Numbered from the stretch's first letter, positions 42,882 through 52,180 are shown. The stretch is 64,000 nt of DNA from Trueperella abortisuis (GCF_030811095.1 NZ_JAUSQL010000001.1:1984001-2048000), one strand, 5' to 3'. Made by a program: numbers and translations. The notes: generated by a model not told the origin, from the sequence alone.

Positions 42882-44474
42882 CTAACTCTCGGCACCGGCG
42901 TCGCGGCCGGCGTCGGCCTTCGTGCGGGCGGCCGGCTTGACGAACGGGAACAGGATGGTCTCACGGATGCCAAGGCCGGTGAGCACCATGAGCATGCGGT
43001 CGATGCCCATGCCCATGCCGCCCGACGGCGGGAATCCCTGCTCCATCGCCTCGATGAAGGATTCATCCAGCTGCATGGCTTCCGGGTCGCCCGCGGCGGC
43101 CTCGAGTGACTGTTGGGTGAGGCGCTCGCGCTGGATGACCGGGTCAGCGAGTTCGGTGTAGGCGGTGGCCACCTCCACGCCGCGCACGTACAGGTCCCAC
43201 TTCTCGGTCAGCCCGGGCTTGGAGCGGTGGTTGCGGGTGAGTGGCGACGTGTCCTCCGGGAAGTCAAAGACGAAGGTCGGCTCCCACAGTTTCGAGCCGA
43301 CGAGCTCCTCCCAGATGTCCTCGGCGATCTTGCCCGCCACGGCGTACTCTTTGACGCCGACGCCGAACTTCTCGGCGATCTGCACGAGGCGCTCGCGCGG
43401 GGTTTGGACGCTCACGTCCTCCCCCACGGCCTCGGACAACGAGGTGTACAGGTCCAGGCGGCTCCATTCGCCGCCGACGTCGTATTCGGTGCCGTCGGCA
43501 AGGGTGACGGTGGTGGTGCCGAAGAGGTCCCGCGCCGCGTTCTGGATCAGATCGCGGGTGAGGACGGCCATCTCCTCGTAGGTGGCAAAGGCCTGGTAGG
43601 CCTCCATCGCGGAGAATTCTGGCGAGTGCGTGGAGTCCGCGCCCTCGTTGCGGAAGTTCTTGCCGATCTCGAAGACGCGTTCGATGCCGCCGACCACTGC
43701 CTTCTTCAGGTACAGCTCGGTTGCGATGCGCAGGTAAAGATCCTGATCGTAGGCGTTGATGTGGGTCTCGAACGGGCGGGCCGCGGCGCCGCCGTGGAGC
43801 GGCTGCAGGATCGGGGTCTCCACCTCGATGTAGCCGCGCTCATCGAATGTCTTACGGATGGACTTCATCATGCCGGCGCGCAGGCGCACGGTCTTGCGGG
43901 CGGTGTCGCGCGTAATGAGGTCGAGGTGCCGGTTGCGCACGCGCGTCTCCTCGCTCAGCGCCATTTCGGTGCCGTCCTCCGCCGTGAACATCTTCGGCAG
44001 CGGGCGGATCGCCTTGGAGGCGAGCTGCCAGGATGTAGCGAAGATGGACAGCTCACCGCGCTTGGAGGCGCCAACGTAGCCGTCCACCCACACGAAGTCG
44101 CCCAGGTCGACGTCGGCCTTGAGCGCGTCCAACGCCTCCTTGCCCACGTTGGCCAGCGAGAAGATCACCTGGATGCGCTGCCCATCCCCCGCCTGCAGCT
44201 GAATGAAGGCGATCTTGCCCGACGGGCGGAACAGCATGACGCGCCCCGCGAGTTCCACGCGTTCCCCGGTCAGCTCGTCGCCCGGCTGAAGCACGACGTC
44301 GGCGCTCACCTTCTCACCTTCACGCTCGACGGCGTACTTGGCCCTCACATCGGCGATGGTGTGCGTGATCTCGAGCTGAGGCGGGTACGGGTCGCGTCCT
44401 GCGGCGAGCAGGCGAACCCGCTTCTCCTTGCGGACAGCGAGTTGATCGGAGGTGTCGTCGTAGTTTGGCTGCAT
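42882..44474 (-). CDS. lysS: Lysyl-tRNA synthetase, class II
   Basis: 530 aa. An N-terminal OB-fold anticodon-binding domain (about 60-180: VELAGRVMLFRPSGKIAFIQ) precedes the class II catalytic domain with motif 1 (RGYIEVETPILQPLHGGAAA), motif 2 (FRNEGADSTHSPEFSAMEAY) and motif 3 (PSGGMGMGIDRMLMVLTG). Length and sequence fit the housekeeping enzyme and not a membrane MprF/LysX fusion, since no membrane helices are present. Confidence 0.97.
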   Translation of the reverse strand: MQPNYDDTSDQLAVRKEKRVRLLAAGRDPYPPQLEITHTIADVRAKYAVEREGEKVSADVVLQPGDELTGERVELAGRVMLFRPSGKIAFIQLQAGDGQRIQVIFSLANVGKEALDALKADVDLGDFVWVDGYVGASKRGELSIFATSWQLASKAIRPLPKMFTAEDGTEMALSEETRVRNRHLDLITRDTARKTVRLRAGMMKSIRKTFDERGYIEVETPILQPLHGGAAARPFETHINAYDQDLYLRIATELYLKKAVVGGIERVFEIGKNFRNEGADSTHSPEFSAMEAYQAFATYEEMAVLTRDLIQNAARDLFGTTTVTLADGTEYDVGGEWSRLDLYTSLSEAVGEDVSVQTPRERLVQIAEKFGVGVKEYAVAGKIAEDIWEELVGSKLWEPTFVFDFPEDTSPLTRNHRSKPGLTEKWDLYVRGVEVATAYTELADPVIQRERLTQQSLEAAAGDPEAMQLDESFIEAMEQGFPPSGGMGMGIDRMLMVLTGLGIRETILFPFVKPAARTKADAGRDAGAES

Positions 44475-44530
44475 GGGTGTCCTATTCTTCTCACTGAGCT
44501 CTTTCGCGATGTTGGCTAGAGCCCTGCCGC

Positions 44531-45529
44531 TTAGAGCTGGTCCTTGATGTAGCGCGGCAGGATGTCCGCGATCGTGGTTAGCACGTAGTTCGGCTGATCC
44601 TTGCGCTTGAGGCCGCGAGCGGCGTCAACCGTGGTGTCGCCGGTGAGCACGAGCGCGGTGGGCACGCCGAAACGCTTGGCCATGCGGATGTCGGCACCAA
44701 GGGAGTCGGTGACGAACAGCGCCTCCTCGGGGCGGACCTGAATCTCGTCGAAAATCAGTTCTAGCAGGTCGGTCTCGGGGCTACCGAGGTTCTTGGTCAG
44801 GCGCTTGCGGGTGGCGGTCTCCAGCGCGGTGACGATCGGCAACGTGCCAGGCTCACACGTGCCGTCGGGCATTCGGCGGATTCGACGCAGCGAGGTGCTC
44901 AGCAGATCGGCCCCGTTGTCCGCGATCGCGTGGTAGGCGGTGGAGAACATGCGCATATCGAAGTCGGATGTGAAGCTGACGATCACCAGGTTGGTCTCCG
45001 CGGCGTCCGAGGTGACCTCGATACCGTTGGCGGCAAGCTCGTCACGGAAGTGCGCCCCGCCAGCCACGAACACCTTCGCCCCCGGGTAGGAGTTCTTCAG
45101 GTAGCGCGAGGCAAGCGTGGCGGGGGTGATGACCTGGTCGGCGGTGATCTCGATCCCCTCCTCGCTCATCATCTCCACGAGCCGGGCCGGCGTGACGTCG
45201 GAGAGCCATGACATGAAGCGGACGGGCCGGTTCAGGTGAATGAGCGCGTCGACGACCGTCTTGAGCTGGGGCATGAGGTTCGTGCCCGCGTACAGACCCG
45301 CATCGATGTTGATGAGGTAGGCGTCGAACACGCGCCCGGGCGCCTCCTCCACCATCACCTCGAGGTTGGTGATGCGCGAGGAGATTTCATCCTCGCCGCT
45401 CGAGTACTCGGAGGCCGAGGTCACGGCCTCGGTGTTGGCGGGCTCCGGCTTTGCGATCATTGCGCGTAGCTTGTCGACGTCGGGGACGAGCGCCTTGGGA
45501 TGAATCTTGGGGATCTTCGGCAAACGCAT
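44531..45529 (-). CDS. HAD-IIA-like protein with altered catalytic motif
   Basis: 332 aa, resembling sugar-phosphate phosphatases of the NagD-like HAD group. A disordered Glu/Ser-rich N-terminal arm (about 1-60) precedes the core. Motif I should read DxDG(V/T), but here it is LINIDAGLYAG: the nucleophile position is Asn74, Asp76 is retained, and Gly is replaced by Ala. The motif II region reads MSWLSDVTPA. The C-terminal motif III/IV region EALFVTDSLGADIRMAKRFG keeps only one Asp after VTDS. Hydrolase activity is therefore doubtful. It lies 9 bases from panD in the pantothenate group. Confidence 0.75.
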   Translation of the reverse strand: MRLPKIPKIHPKALVPDVDKLRAMIAKPEPANTEAVTSASEYSSGEDEISSRITNLEVMVEEAPGRVFDAYLINIDAGLYAGTNLMPQLKTVVDALIHLNRPVRFMSWLSDVTPARLVEMMSEEGIEITADQVITPATLASRYLKNSYPGAKVFVAGGAHFRDELAANGIEVTSDAAETNLVIVSFTSDFDMRMFSTAYHAIADNGADLLSTSLRRIRRMPDGTCEPGTLPIVTALETATRKRLTKNLGSPETDLLELIFDEIQVRPEEALFVTDSLGADIRMAKRFGVPTALVLTGDTTVDAARGLKRKDQPNYVLTTIADILPRYIKDQL

Positions 45530-45538
45530 TCTGCTCTC

Positions 45539-45967
45539 CTATCGTGCGTGGTCGAAGGGGATGCCGGACGGGGAAAGGCCGTGGCCGGCGGGCACCTGAC
45601 CCGGATCGGTTCCGGCCTCACGGATGCGGTTTTCGGAGTCGACGTAGATAACCTTCGGCTGGTAGGTGTGCGCCGAAGCGTCGTCCATCTGGCTGTAGCA
45701 CATGATGATGACGAGGTCGCCCACGTCGACGAGGCGGGCGGCAGCACCGTTGAGCTTGACCTCGCCGGCGCCGCGCTCGCCCGGGATGGCGTAGGTAGTC
45801 AGGCGGGCACCGTTGGTCACGTCCACGATGTCGACCTGTTGGCCCGGCAGGATGTCCGCCGCCTCGAGCAGGTCCAGGTCTACCGTGATGGAGCCGACGT
45901 AGTGCAGATCCGCCCCGGTCACGGTGGCGCGGTGGATCTTGCCGGTCAGCATTGTGCGCAGTCTCAT
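45539..45967 (-). CDS. panD: Aspartate 1-decarboxylase PanD
   Basis: Pyruvoyl enzyme making beta-alanine for pantothenate. 142 aa. The self-cleavage site Gly25-Ser26 is in [13 protein letters not shown], and catalytic surroundings include [20 protein letters not shown]. The ATG overlaps the panC stop (ATGA), so panC and panD are coupled. The C-terminal extension of about 20 residues is Gly/Pro-rich. Confidence 0.96.
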   Translation of the reverse strand: MRLRTMLTGKIHRATVTGADLHYVGSITVDLDLLEAADILPGQQVDIVDVTNGARLTTYAIPGERGAGEVKLNGAAARLVDVGDLVIIMCYSQMDDASAHTYQPKVIYVDSENRIREAGTDPGQVPAGHGLSPSGIPFDHAR

Positions 45968-46803
45968 GCGAGATCTACCTCCATGTTGTCGATGAGGCGG
46001 GTGGGGCCCACGTAGGCGGCGGCGACGAGAAGGCCGGGGCCGTGCGCGTCGTCCTCAAGAAAAGCGAAGGTGGACGGATCCACGAGGTGAAGGTAGTCCA
46101 CGCGGATGCTCGGCGCAGCGTGTAGCTCGGCGCGCACGCTGTCTCGTACCTCGCCCGCGCTGACGCCGGATGCCGCCAGCTGAACGCCGTGGCGCAGCGC
46201 GGCGGATAGGGCCAGGGCTTGGGTGCGCTCGGTGTCCGACAGATAGGAGTTGCGCGAGGACAGCGCCAAGCCGGACTGATCGCGCTTGATCGGCACCGCG
46301 CGCACGTCGACGCCCATGTTGAGATCCGCCACCATCGTGCGCACGAGCGCCAACTGCTGGGCATCCTTCTGACCGAAGAAGGACATGTCCGGGCGGACCA
46401 GGTTGAACACCTTGTGCACGATCTGGAGCACGCCGGCGAAGTGGGTGGGGCGGGTGGCGCCCTCCAGCACGCGGGCCATCGGCCCCGGGTCGATTCGCAC
46501 GAGCGGCTCGCGCGGGTAGATGTCCTCATCCGTGGGCAAAAATGCGATATCCACGCCCTCCCGCTCGAGGAGGGCAAGATCCGCGGTCTCGGTGCGCGGG
46601 TAGGCGGCGAAGTCCTCGTTCGGACCGAACTGGAGCGGGTTGACGTACACGGATGCCACCACCGTCTGCGCGGCCGCGCGAGCCGCCTTCAACAGCTGGG
46701 CGTGCCCGTCGTGGAGGGCACCCATCGTCATGACGAGCGCGCGCGTGCCATCGGCCTTCGCCAAGGCGGCCGCGAGCTCGCTTCGAGTCCTACAAATCTC
46801 CAT
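45964..46803 (-). CDS. panC: Pantothenate synthetase PanC
   Basis: 279 aa ATP-dependent ligase joining pantoate and beta-alanine. The HIGH-like motif is [14 protein letters not shown]. Pantoate/ATP contacts are in [19 protein letters not shown] and [20 protein letters not shown], and the KMSKS-like region is [12 protein letters not shown]. Start set at the ATG at 46803, which stands seven bases after TAGAAT (46811-46816) and lacks a ribosome site, hence leaderless; an ATG three codons upstream is within that spacer. Confidence 0.95.
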   Translation of the reverse strand: MEICRTRSELAAALAKADGTRALVMTMGALHDGHAQLLKAARAAAQTVVASVYVNPLQFGPNEDFAAYPRTETADLALLEREGVDIAFLPTDEDIYPREPLVRIDPGPMARVLEGATRPTHFAGVLQIVHKVFNLVRPDMSFFGQKDAQQLALVRTMVADLNMGVDVRAVPIKRDQSGLALSSRNSYLSDTERTQALALSAALRHGVQLAASGVSAGEVRDSVRAELHAAPSIRVDYLHLVDPSTFAFLEDDAHGPGLLVAAAYVGPTRLIDNMEVDLA

Positions 46804-46813
46804 ATTCCCCATT

Positions 46814-47821
46814 CTATCTGCCCCCACCAGGACAGCGAGCTGCGGCGACGATGGTATGCAACTCACTTGCCCGTTCTTCGCCGATGACACCGGCCTTGGC
46901 GGCTCGCTGAACGAGGCAGGCAAGCAGCTGCAGGTCGCTTTCGGCGACGTCGGCCAGTTCCGGGGACTCCTTGGCCAACGTTCCGAGCGCGGCGACGCGT
47001 TCGGCGGCCTCCTCTGGGCCGGGTACGGGCGGGTTCGGCCATGATCGCTCAGTTGCGTGCGTGCCAACGACGCCACTTCCAGGCCCACCCCCGAGCACGC
47101 CAGCCCCGCCGGCGCCTTCCGCGACCCCGGCGCCCGCCATGTTGCCGGCCGCGAGCCCCCGCTCGAGGCCGGCCTGGGCCCACTGCGCGATCAGATCGCC
47201 CGGCTCCTCCACCCCGATCTGCGCCAGCACCCGCCCGGCCTGGGAGGTAGCCAGCTCCACACCCTCGCGCACGTGGGCGAGCGCGGCGGCATAGATCGCC
47301 CGATCCGCCGAATTGACCACCACGCCCTGGGCACCCATCTCCGCCGCGAGCGCCAAACCGATCGGCTGGATCGCGTTCGCCGCCGAGACGACGACGTGGG
47401 CGCCTTGGAGCCGCGCCACGTCCATCGACGTGCCAGAAAACTCCATGACCGGGTGCAGCGCGAGGGCGAGCGCGCCAGCCGCCTGCGCCGGCGCCAGCGC
47501 CTCCACTCCCCGCCGCGCCGAGGTGTGGACCACGATCTGCCCCGCCTGCCAGGCCCCAAGCTTCGCCAGACCCGCCACGAGGGGTTCGAGCTCCGGGTCG
47601 GGTAACGCGAGAATAACCAGCTCGGAGCGCTCCACGATCGTGGGCACGTCGAGTGCCGGGACGCCCGGCAACATGACCTCCAGCCGCTCGCGCGAGGCGG
47701 GCGAGGGCGCGTGCGCACCCACGATGCCATGCCCGGCCGCCCGAAGCGCGCTACCGAACGCCGCGCCTACCCGGCCTGCGGAGATGATGCCGATCCCCAT
47801 GCGTCCCGTCGAATTCTCCAT
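46814..47821 (-). CDS. DUF2520/Rossmann-like oxidoreductase (ketopantoate-reductase-like)
   Basis: 335 aa. The N-terminal NAD(P)-binding fold is IGIISAGRVGAAFGSALRAAG. The DUF2520 C-terminal helical domain holds the region NSADRAIYAAALAHVREGVE. A Gly/Ala-rich low-complexity insert lies at about 225-260. Homologues sit upstream of panC in many actinobacteria (for example Rv3603c). A role in ketopantoate reduction is plausible but unproven. The ATG at 47821 is seven bases after TAGGAT (47829-47834), a leaderless layout. Confidence 0.82.
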   Translation of the reverse strand: MENSTGRMGIGIISAGRVGAAFGSALRAAGHGIVGAHAPSPASRERLEVMLPGVPALDVPTIVERSELVILALPDPELEPLVAGLAKLGAWQAGQIVVHTSARRGVEALAPAQAAGALALALHPVMEFSGTSMDVARLQGAHVVVSAANAIQPIGLALAAEMGAQGVVVNSADRAIYAAALAHVREGVELATSQAGRVLAQIGVEEPGDLIAQWAQAGLERGLAAGNMAGAGVAEGAGGAGVLGGGPGSGVVGTHATERSWPNPPVPGPEEAAERVAALGTLAKESPELADVAESDLQLLACLVQRAAKAGVIGEERASELHTIVAAARCPGGGR

Positions 47822-48051
47822 GCCTCCCATCCTAGCCGCCCCCTCCGACAAATCTGTTCCGCCCTGCCCCACGCACGCGCCACGCCCAGCCCGCTACACC
47901 CAGCCAGTAGATCGGCCACGTCCGGCACCAATCCGCACCCCGGCGTCGTGCGAAAAGCGCGGCACAAGCGGAAGAAAACTGCCGGCTACCAGTGAGAACA
48001 AAAGACCAGAAGTTCCCCGCTCTATTGCACGGCTTCGGTAAGGATGGGACA

Positions 48052-49056
48052 ATGAGAGCCATGAAGAAAATAATCAATAACCCCAATGACGTGGTCACTG
48101 ATTCCCTCCTCGGAGTGGCCGCAGCGCATCTGGACCTTGACGTCGACATCCCCCAGCACATCGTCTACCGAGCCAATAAGAAGGCCGGCAAGGTCGCCCT
48201 CGTCTCCGGCGGCGGATCCGGCCACGAGCCGCTCCACTCCGGCTTCGTCGGGGAAGGCATGCTCGACGCGGCGTGCTGCGGCGAGGTCTTCACCTCCCCT
48301 GTCCCCGACCAGATCATGGAGGCCACCCACAAGGTCGACTCCGGCAAGGGCGTGCTCCACATCGTCAAGAACTACACCGGCGACGTCATGAACTTCGAGA
48401 TGGCCGCCGAGATGGCCGCCGACATGGAGGGCACCGAGGTCAAAGCCGTCATCGTCGAGGACGACGTCGCGGTCCAGGACTCCCTCTACACCGCGGGCCG
48501 CCGTGGCGTGGGCGGCACCCTATTCGTGGAGAAGATCGCCGGGGCGCTGGCGGAGGAGGGCGCCGATCTCGACGCCGTGGCCGCCGTCGCCCAGAAGGTC
48601 GCCGACTCCACGCGCAGCTTCGGCATGGCACTGACCTCCTGCACGGTCCCCGCGGCCGGCAAGCCCACCTTTGACCTGGGCGAGGACGAGATCGAGCTCG
48701 GCATCGGCATCCACGGCGAGCCGGGCCGCGAACGCCGCCCGCTCCAGCCGGCACACGAGCTGGCCAAGGAGCTGGTCGAGCCGATCCTGGCGGACATGGA
48801 CTTCACCGGCGCGCCCGTCATCGCGATGTTGGGCGGAATGGGCGCCACCCCGCTGTCCGAGCTGTACCTCATGTACGGCGAGGTCGCCAAGCTCCTCCAG
48901 GAGGCCGGCGTCGAGGTTGCCCGCGTGCTCGTTGGCAACTATGTCACCTCCCTCGACATGGCCGGCTGCGCGCTGTCGCTGCTCAAGGCCGACGACGAAC
49001 TCCTGCGGCTGTGGGACGCCCCGGTTGTCACCAGCGGACTGAGGTGGGGTAAGTAA
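48052..49056 (+). CDS. dhaK: PTS-dependent dihydroxyacetone kinase, substrate-binding subunit DhaK
   Basis: 334 aa subunit that binds dihydroxyacetone covalently through His221 (GIGIHGEPGRER). Glycine-rich VSGGGSGHEPLHSGFVG and CCGEVFTSPVPDQI form the substrate site. AAGGA precedes the ATG at 48052; a second ATG at 48061 is possible. The stop overlaps dhaL (TAATG). Confidence 0.96.
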   Translation: MRAMKKIINNPNDVVTDSLLGVAAAHLDLDVDIPQHIVYRANKKAGKVALVSGGGSGHEPLHSGFVGEGMLDAACCGEVFTSPVPDQIMEATHKVDSGKGVLHIVKNYTGDVMNFEMAAEMAADMEGTEVKAVIVEDDVAVQDSLYTAGRRGVGGTLFVEKIAGALAEEGADLDAVAAVAQKVADSTRSFGMALTSCTVPAAGKPTFDLGEDEIELGIGIHGEPGRERRPLQPAHELAKELVEPILADMDFTGAPVIAMLGGMGATPLSELYLMYGEVAKLLQEAGVEVARVLVGNYVTSLDMAGCALSLLKADDELLRLWDAPVVTSGLRWGK

Positions 49057-49670
49057 TGCCCGAGCTTCAGCCTTTCGCGGCCTGGATGGCCGCCTTCAAG
49101 GCCAAGATTGACGAACAGGCCGACTACCTGACGGATCTGGACCGCCAGATCGGCGACGCGGATCACGGGGCCAACATGGCCCGTGGCGTCCAGGCGATCG
49201 CAGAGCTCGACCTGGACGCGATCCCGGACGCCGGCACCTACCTCAAGAAGGCCGGCATGGCACTCGTGTCGAAGGTGGGCGGCGCCTCCGGCCCGCTCTA
49301 CGGCACGCTGCTGATGCGGATGGGCGGGGCGCTGCCGGAAGGCGAGCTCACGCGCGAGGGCTTCCTCGCCGCCCTACGCACGGGCGTGGAAGGCCTGCAG
49401 GCGCGCGGCAAGGCGGAGGTGGGCGACAAGACGATGCTTGACGTCTGGTTCCCCGCCCTCGCAGCCGCCGACGCCGCGGAAGGCACCCTTGCCGACGCCC
49501 TCGGCGCAGCCGCCGACGCCGCGCGCGCGGGTGCCGAGGCCACCATCCCGATGATTGCCCGCAAGGGTCGGGCCTCATACCTCGGCGAACGTTCGATGGG
49601 CGTGAAGGATCCGGGTTCGGCCTCCTCCGTCCTCCTCATCGAGGCGGCGCTGGAGGCATTTGGTGACTAA
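49056..49670 (+). CDS. dhaL: Dihydroxyacetone kinase ADP-binding subunit DhaL
   Basis: 204 aa helical barrel subunit holding ADP-Mg, which is rephosphorylated by DhaM. The metal-binding Asp cluster is LDRQIGDADHGANMARG near residue 30. KVGGASGPLYGTLLMRMG contacts the nucleotide, and VGDKTMLDVWFPAL follows. Length fits DhaL of the PTS-dependent type. It overlaps dhaM by eight bases. Confidence 0.96.
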   Translation: MPELQPFAAWMAAFKAKIDEQADYLTDLDRQIGDADHGANMARGVQAIAELDLDAIPDAGTYLKKAGMALVSKVGGASGPLYGTLLMRMGGALPEGELTREGFLAALRTGVEGLQARGKAEVGDKTMLDVWFPALAAADAAEGTLADALGAAADAARAGAEATIPMIARKGRASYLGERSMGVKDPGSASSVLLIEAALEAFGD

Positions 49671-52017
49671 CGTCGGCCTCGTTGCCGTCTCGCATTCGGC
49701 GCCACTGGCGGCCGCAGCGCGCGACCTCGCCCTCGACATGGGCCGGGATGCGACGATTGTGGCCGCCGGCGGCGTCGACGGCGGTTTCGGCACCTCCGCA
49801 GAACTTATCTCCGCCGCGATCGAGGAGGCGGACGCCGGGGCCGGCGTCGTCGTGCTCGTCGACCTCGGCTCGGCCGTCATGTCCACGGAGATGGCCCTCG
49901 AGTTCATCGACCCTGACCTCGCCGAGCGCACCACGGTGGTGCCCGCTCCCCTCGTAGAAGGCCTGGTGGTGGCCGCGGTGGCGGCCGGTGCCGGCGCGAG
50001 CCGCGAGGACGTGGCGCGCGAGGCCATGGGCGCGCTCGCCGCCAAGCAGTCCGACATCCCCTACGATTTGGACGACGCGGCTGGGGCTGGCAGGACCGCG
50101 GCTGGCAACGCGGCCGGCGCCGATCCTGGGCCGGACACGCGCGAGTGGATCTCACGCACCTACACCGTGGACGACCCGGCGGGCCTGCACGCCCGCCCCG
50201 CCGGCGCACTCGTTGCCGCCGTCGCGCCCTTCGACGCCGAGGTGCGCGTCTCCTACGCGGGCACCGGCCGCGGACCCGTCGTGGCCCGCTCAATGACGTC
50301 GTTGATCTCGCTCGGCGTCGTGGGAGGAGGCGAGATCCTCGTCCAGGCCACCGGGCCCGAGGCGGAGGCCGCGCTCGACGCCGTCGGGCAGCTCGCCGAG
50401 CGAGGCTGGCTCGCCGACGGCGAGGTCAAGCCCGAAACCACCATCCCCGCCCACAAGCGCCAGACCGGCTCCGGCCTGGAGATCGCCGTCGGGCCCGCGC
50501 TCGTGTGGCACGCAGATCCGCGCCCCGAGGTCTGCAAGGAGCCGAAGAACCAGGCTGAGGCATACGCGGAGGCGCGCGAGGCCGTGCGCACCTACCTCTC
50601 TTCCCTCGGCGACGACCCGATTCTCACCCTGCAAATCGGCCTCCTCGACGATCCGGTCTACACCGGCCGCATCACCTCCGCGATCGCCGCCGGCAAACCC
50701 ACCCAGATCGCGATCCAACGGGCCACCACCGACACGGTGGCCGATTACCTGGAACTGCCCACCGAGTATTTGCGCGAGCGCTCCGAAGACGTCAAGGCTC
50801 TCGGCGACCTCCTCATCCAGGCGCTGCAGGGCCGTCCGCTTGGCGGGCTCGCCGCCGCCATCGCCGACTTCGGCCGCGACCCCGTGGTGGTGCTCGACTC
50901 GCTCACCCCGGCCCTCGCCTCCGAGATCGATCCCGGATCAGTGATCGGCATCCTCGCCGCCACCGGATCCTCCACCGGTCACGGCGCGCTCATTGCCTCC
51001 GCCAAGGGCATCCCCGTCATCGCGGGCAAGGAGATAGCGCGGGACGTGAAGCAGGGGCAGGAGATCGCGCTTGAGCCGCGCTCAGGCATGGTCTACGTGG
51101 ATCCGACCCGCGCCCAGCTCCACGAACTGTTGCGCGCCTCCAAAGAGCAGGCGCGCCTCGCGAAGACGGCCCGCGAACATGCCCACGAGCCCGCGCTCTA
51201 CGACGGGCGGCAAATCTACGTGCGCGCCAACGTTGCCGTGGCCAGCGACGCCGAACTCGGCGCTAATAACGGGGCCGACGGTTCGGGGCTGGTACGCACC
51301 GAGGTGCTCTTCGCGGACTGGAAGCACCTTCCCACGGTGGAGGAGCAGGCGGAGGTTTTCACCCAGATCGCCGAGGCGCTCGGGAAAGACCAGCCCATCA
51401 CGATTCGCACCTGGGACGTGGGGGCCGACAAGCCCGTGCCCTTCTTCGACGCGCCGGCCGAGGACAACCCGTTCCTCGGCGTACGTGGGATCCGGCTCAT
51501 GCGCCGCTTCCCCGATGCCCTCATCGACCAGTTCCGCGCCGTCATCCGCGTGGCCCAGTGCGCCAACATCAAGGTGATGATCCCGATGGTCACCAACCTC
51601 TCCGAGGTCGCGTGGGCGCGCAAGATGTTCAACGCCGCGGTGGAGGCCGAAGGCCGACCCGATGAACTACCCGAGTTTGGCATGATGCTCGAGACGCCGG
51701 CCGCCCTGCTCAACGTCGCAGCCTTCGACGAAGTGGTCGACTTCTTCTCCGTGGGCACGAACGATCTCATCCAGTACGTGGCGGCCGCCGACCGCGGCAA
51801 CTCCAGCCTCTCCCGCGTCGCCGACGAGGTGATCCCGCTGGTGGTGGACTTGATCGCGGACACCGTCCGTAAGCTCGCCTCCCCGCTGGGCATTTGCGGC
51901 GACCTCGCATCCTCCGAGGAGCACGTGCCGCAGCTGGTGCGCGCCGGGGTGGCCTCCCTTTCCGTCCGGCCAGCGCTGGTGCCTCAGATCAAGGCGGCGA
52001 TCCGGGCGATCGAGTAG
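49663..52017 (+). CDS. dhaM: DhaM phosphoryl donor fused to HPr and a complete enzyme I
   Basis: 784 aa, PEP to DhaL phosphoryl transfer in one chain. EIIA (DhaM) domain 1-130 with His11 (GLVAVSHSAPLA). HPr domain at about 160-245 with His176 (DPAGLHARPAGALV). Enzyme I N-domain with His440 (GSSTGHGALIASAKGIPVIA). Full PEP-binding TIM barrel at about 510-780 with GSGLVRTEVLFADW, RTWDVGADKP and the catalytic Cys745 (SPLGICGDLAS). E. coli DhaM (about 470 aa) lacks this PEP-binding domain. GTG start at 49663 within the dhaL end. No other PTS gene is in the window. Confidence 0.94.
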   Translation: MTNVGLVAVSHSAPLAAAARDLALDMGRDATIVAAGGVDGGFGTSAELISAAIEEADAGAGVVVLVDLGSAVMSTEMALEFIDPDLAERTTVVPAPLVEGLVVAAVAAGAGASREDVAREAMGALAAKQSDIPYDLDDAAGAGRTAAGNAAGADPGPDTREWISRTYTVDDPAGLHARPAGALVAAVAPFDAEVRVSYAGTGRGPVVARSMTSLISLGVVGGGEILVQATGPEAEAALDAVGQLAERGWLADGEVKPETTIPAHKRQTGSGLEIAVGPALVWHADPRPEVCKEPKNQAEAYAEAREAVRTYLSSLGDDPILTLQIGLLDDPVYTGRITSAIAAGKPTQIAIQRATTDTVADYLELPTEYLRERSEDVKALGDLLIQALQGRPLGGLAAAIADFGRDPVVVLDSLTPALASEIDPGSVIGILAATGSSTGHGALIASAKGIPVIAGKEIARDVKQGQEIALEPRSGMVYVDPTRAQLHELLRASKEQARLAKTAREHAHEPALYDGRQIYVRANVAVASDAELGANNGADGSGLVRTEVLFADWKHLPTVEEQAEVFTQIAEALGKDQPITIRTWDVGADKPVPFFDAPAEDNPFLGVRGIRLMRRFPDALIDQFRAVIRVAQCANIKVMIPMVTNLSEVAWARKMFNAAVEAEGRPDELPEFGMMLETPAALLNVAAFDEVVDFFSVGTNDLIQYVAAADRGNSSLSRVADEVIPLVVDLIADTVRKLASPLGICGDLASSEEHVPQLVRAGVASLSVRPALVPQIKAAIRAIE

Positions 52018-52040
52018 GCCGCGCGGCACTCCACTCATGT

Positions 52041-52076
52041 GTGGGCCGTATCTGCAGGTAGGCAGATACGGCCCAC
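52041..52076. terminator. Perfect hairpin between dhaM and the PH-domain gene
   Basis: GTGGGCCGTATCTGC (52041-52055) and GCAGATACGGCCCAC (52062-52076) pair over all 15 bases with a six-base loop. It probably terminates both convergent transcripts. Its core GCCGTATCT/AGATACGGC is shared with the palindrome at 20950-21019. The rest of the spacer to 52180 holds a 15-base sequence also found near 19678. Confidence 0.7.
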
Positions 52077-52180
52077 GCCGGACTCTCGCCCGCGCCAGCC
52101 GACACAACTCAGGAATCTGAGATCCGCCGGGCCCATATGGCGACCGGCAGCCGAAATACTCAAGTGAACTGTCGGACGGG

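Noticed and set aside
41264..43066. 600-codon open frame antisense to glpK
   Set aside because: It mirrors glpK codon usage on the opposite strand, a common effect in high-GC coding DNA, and shows no domain.
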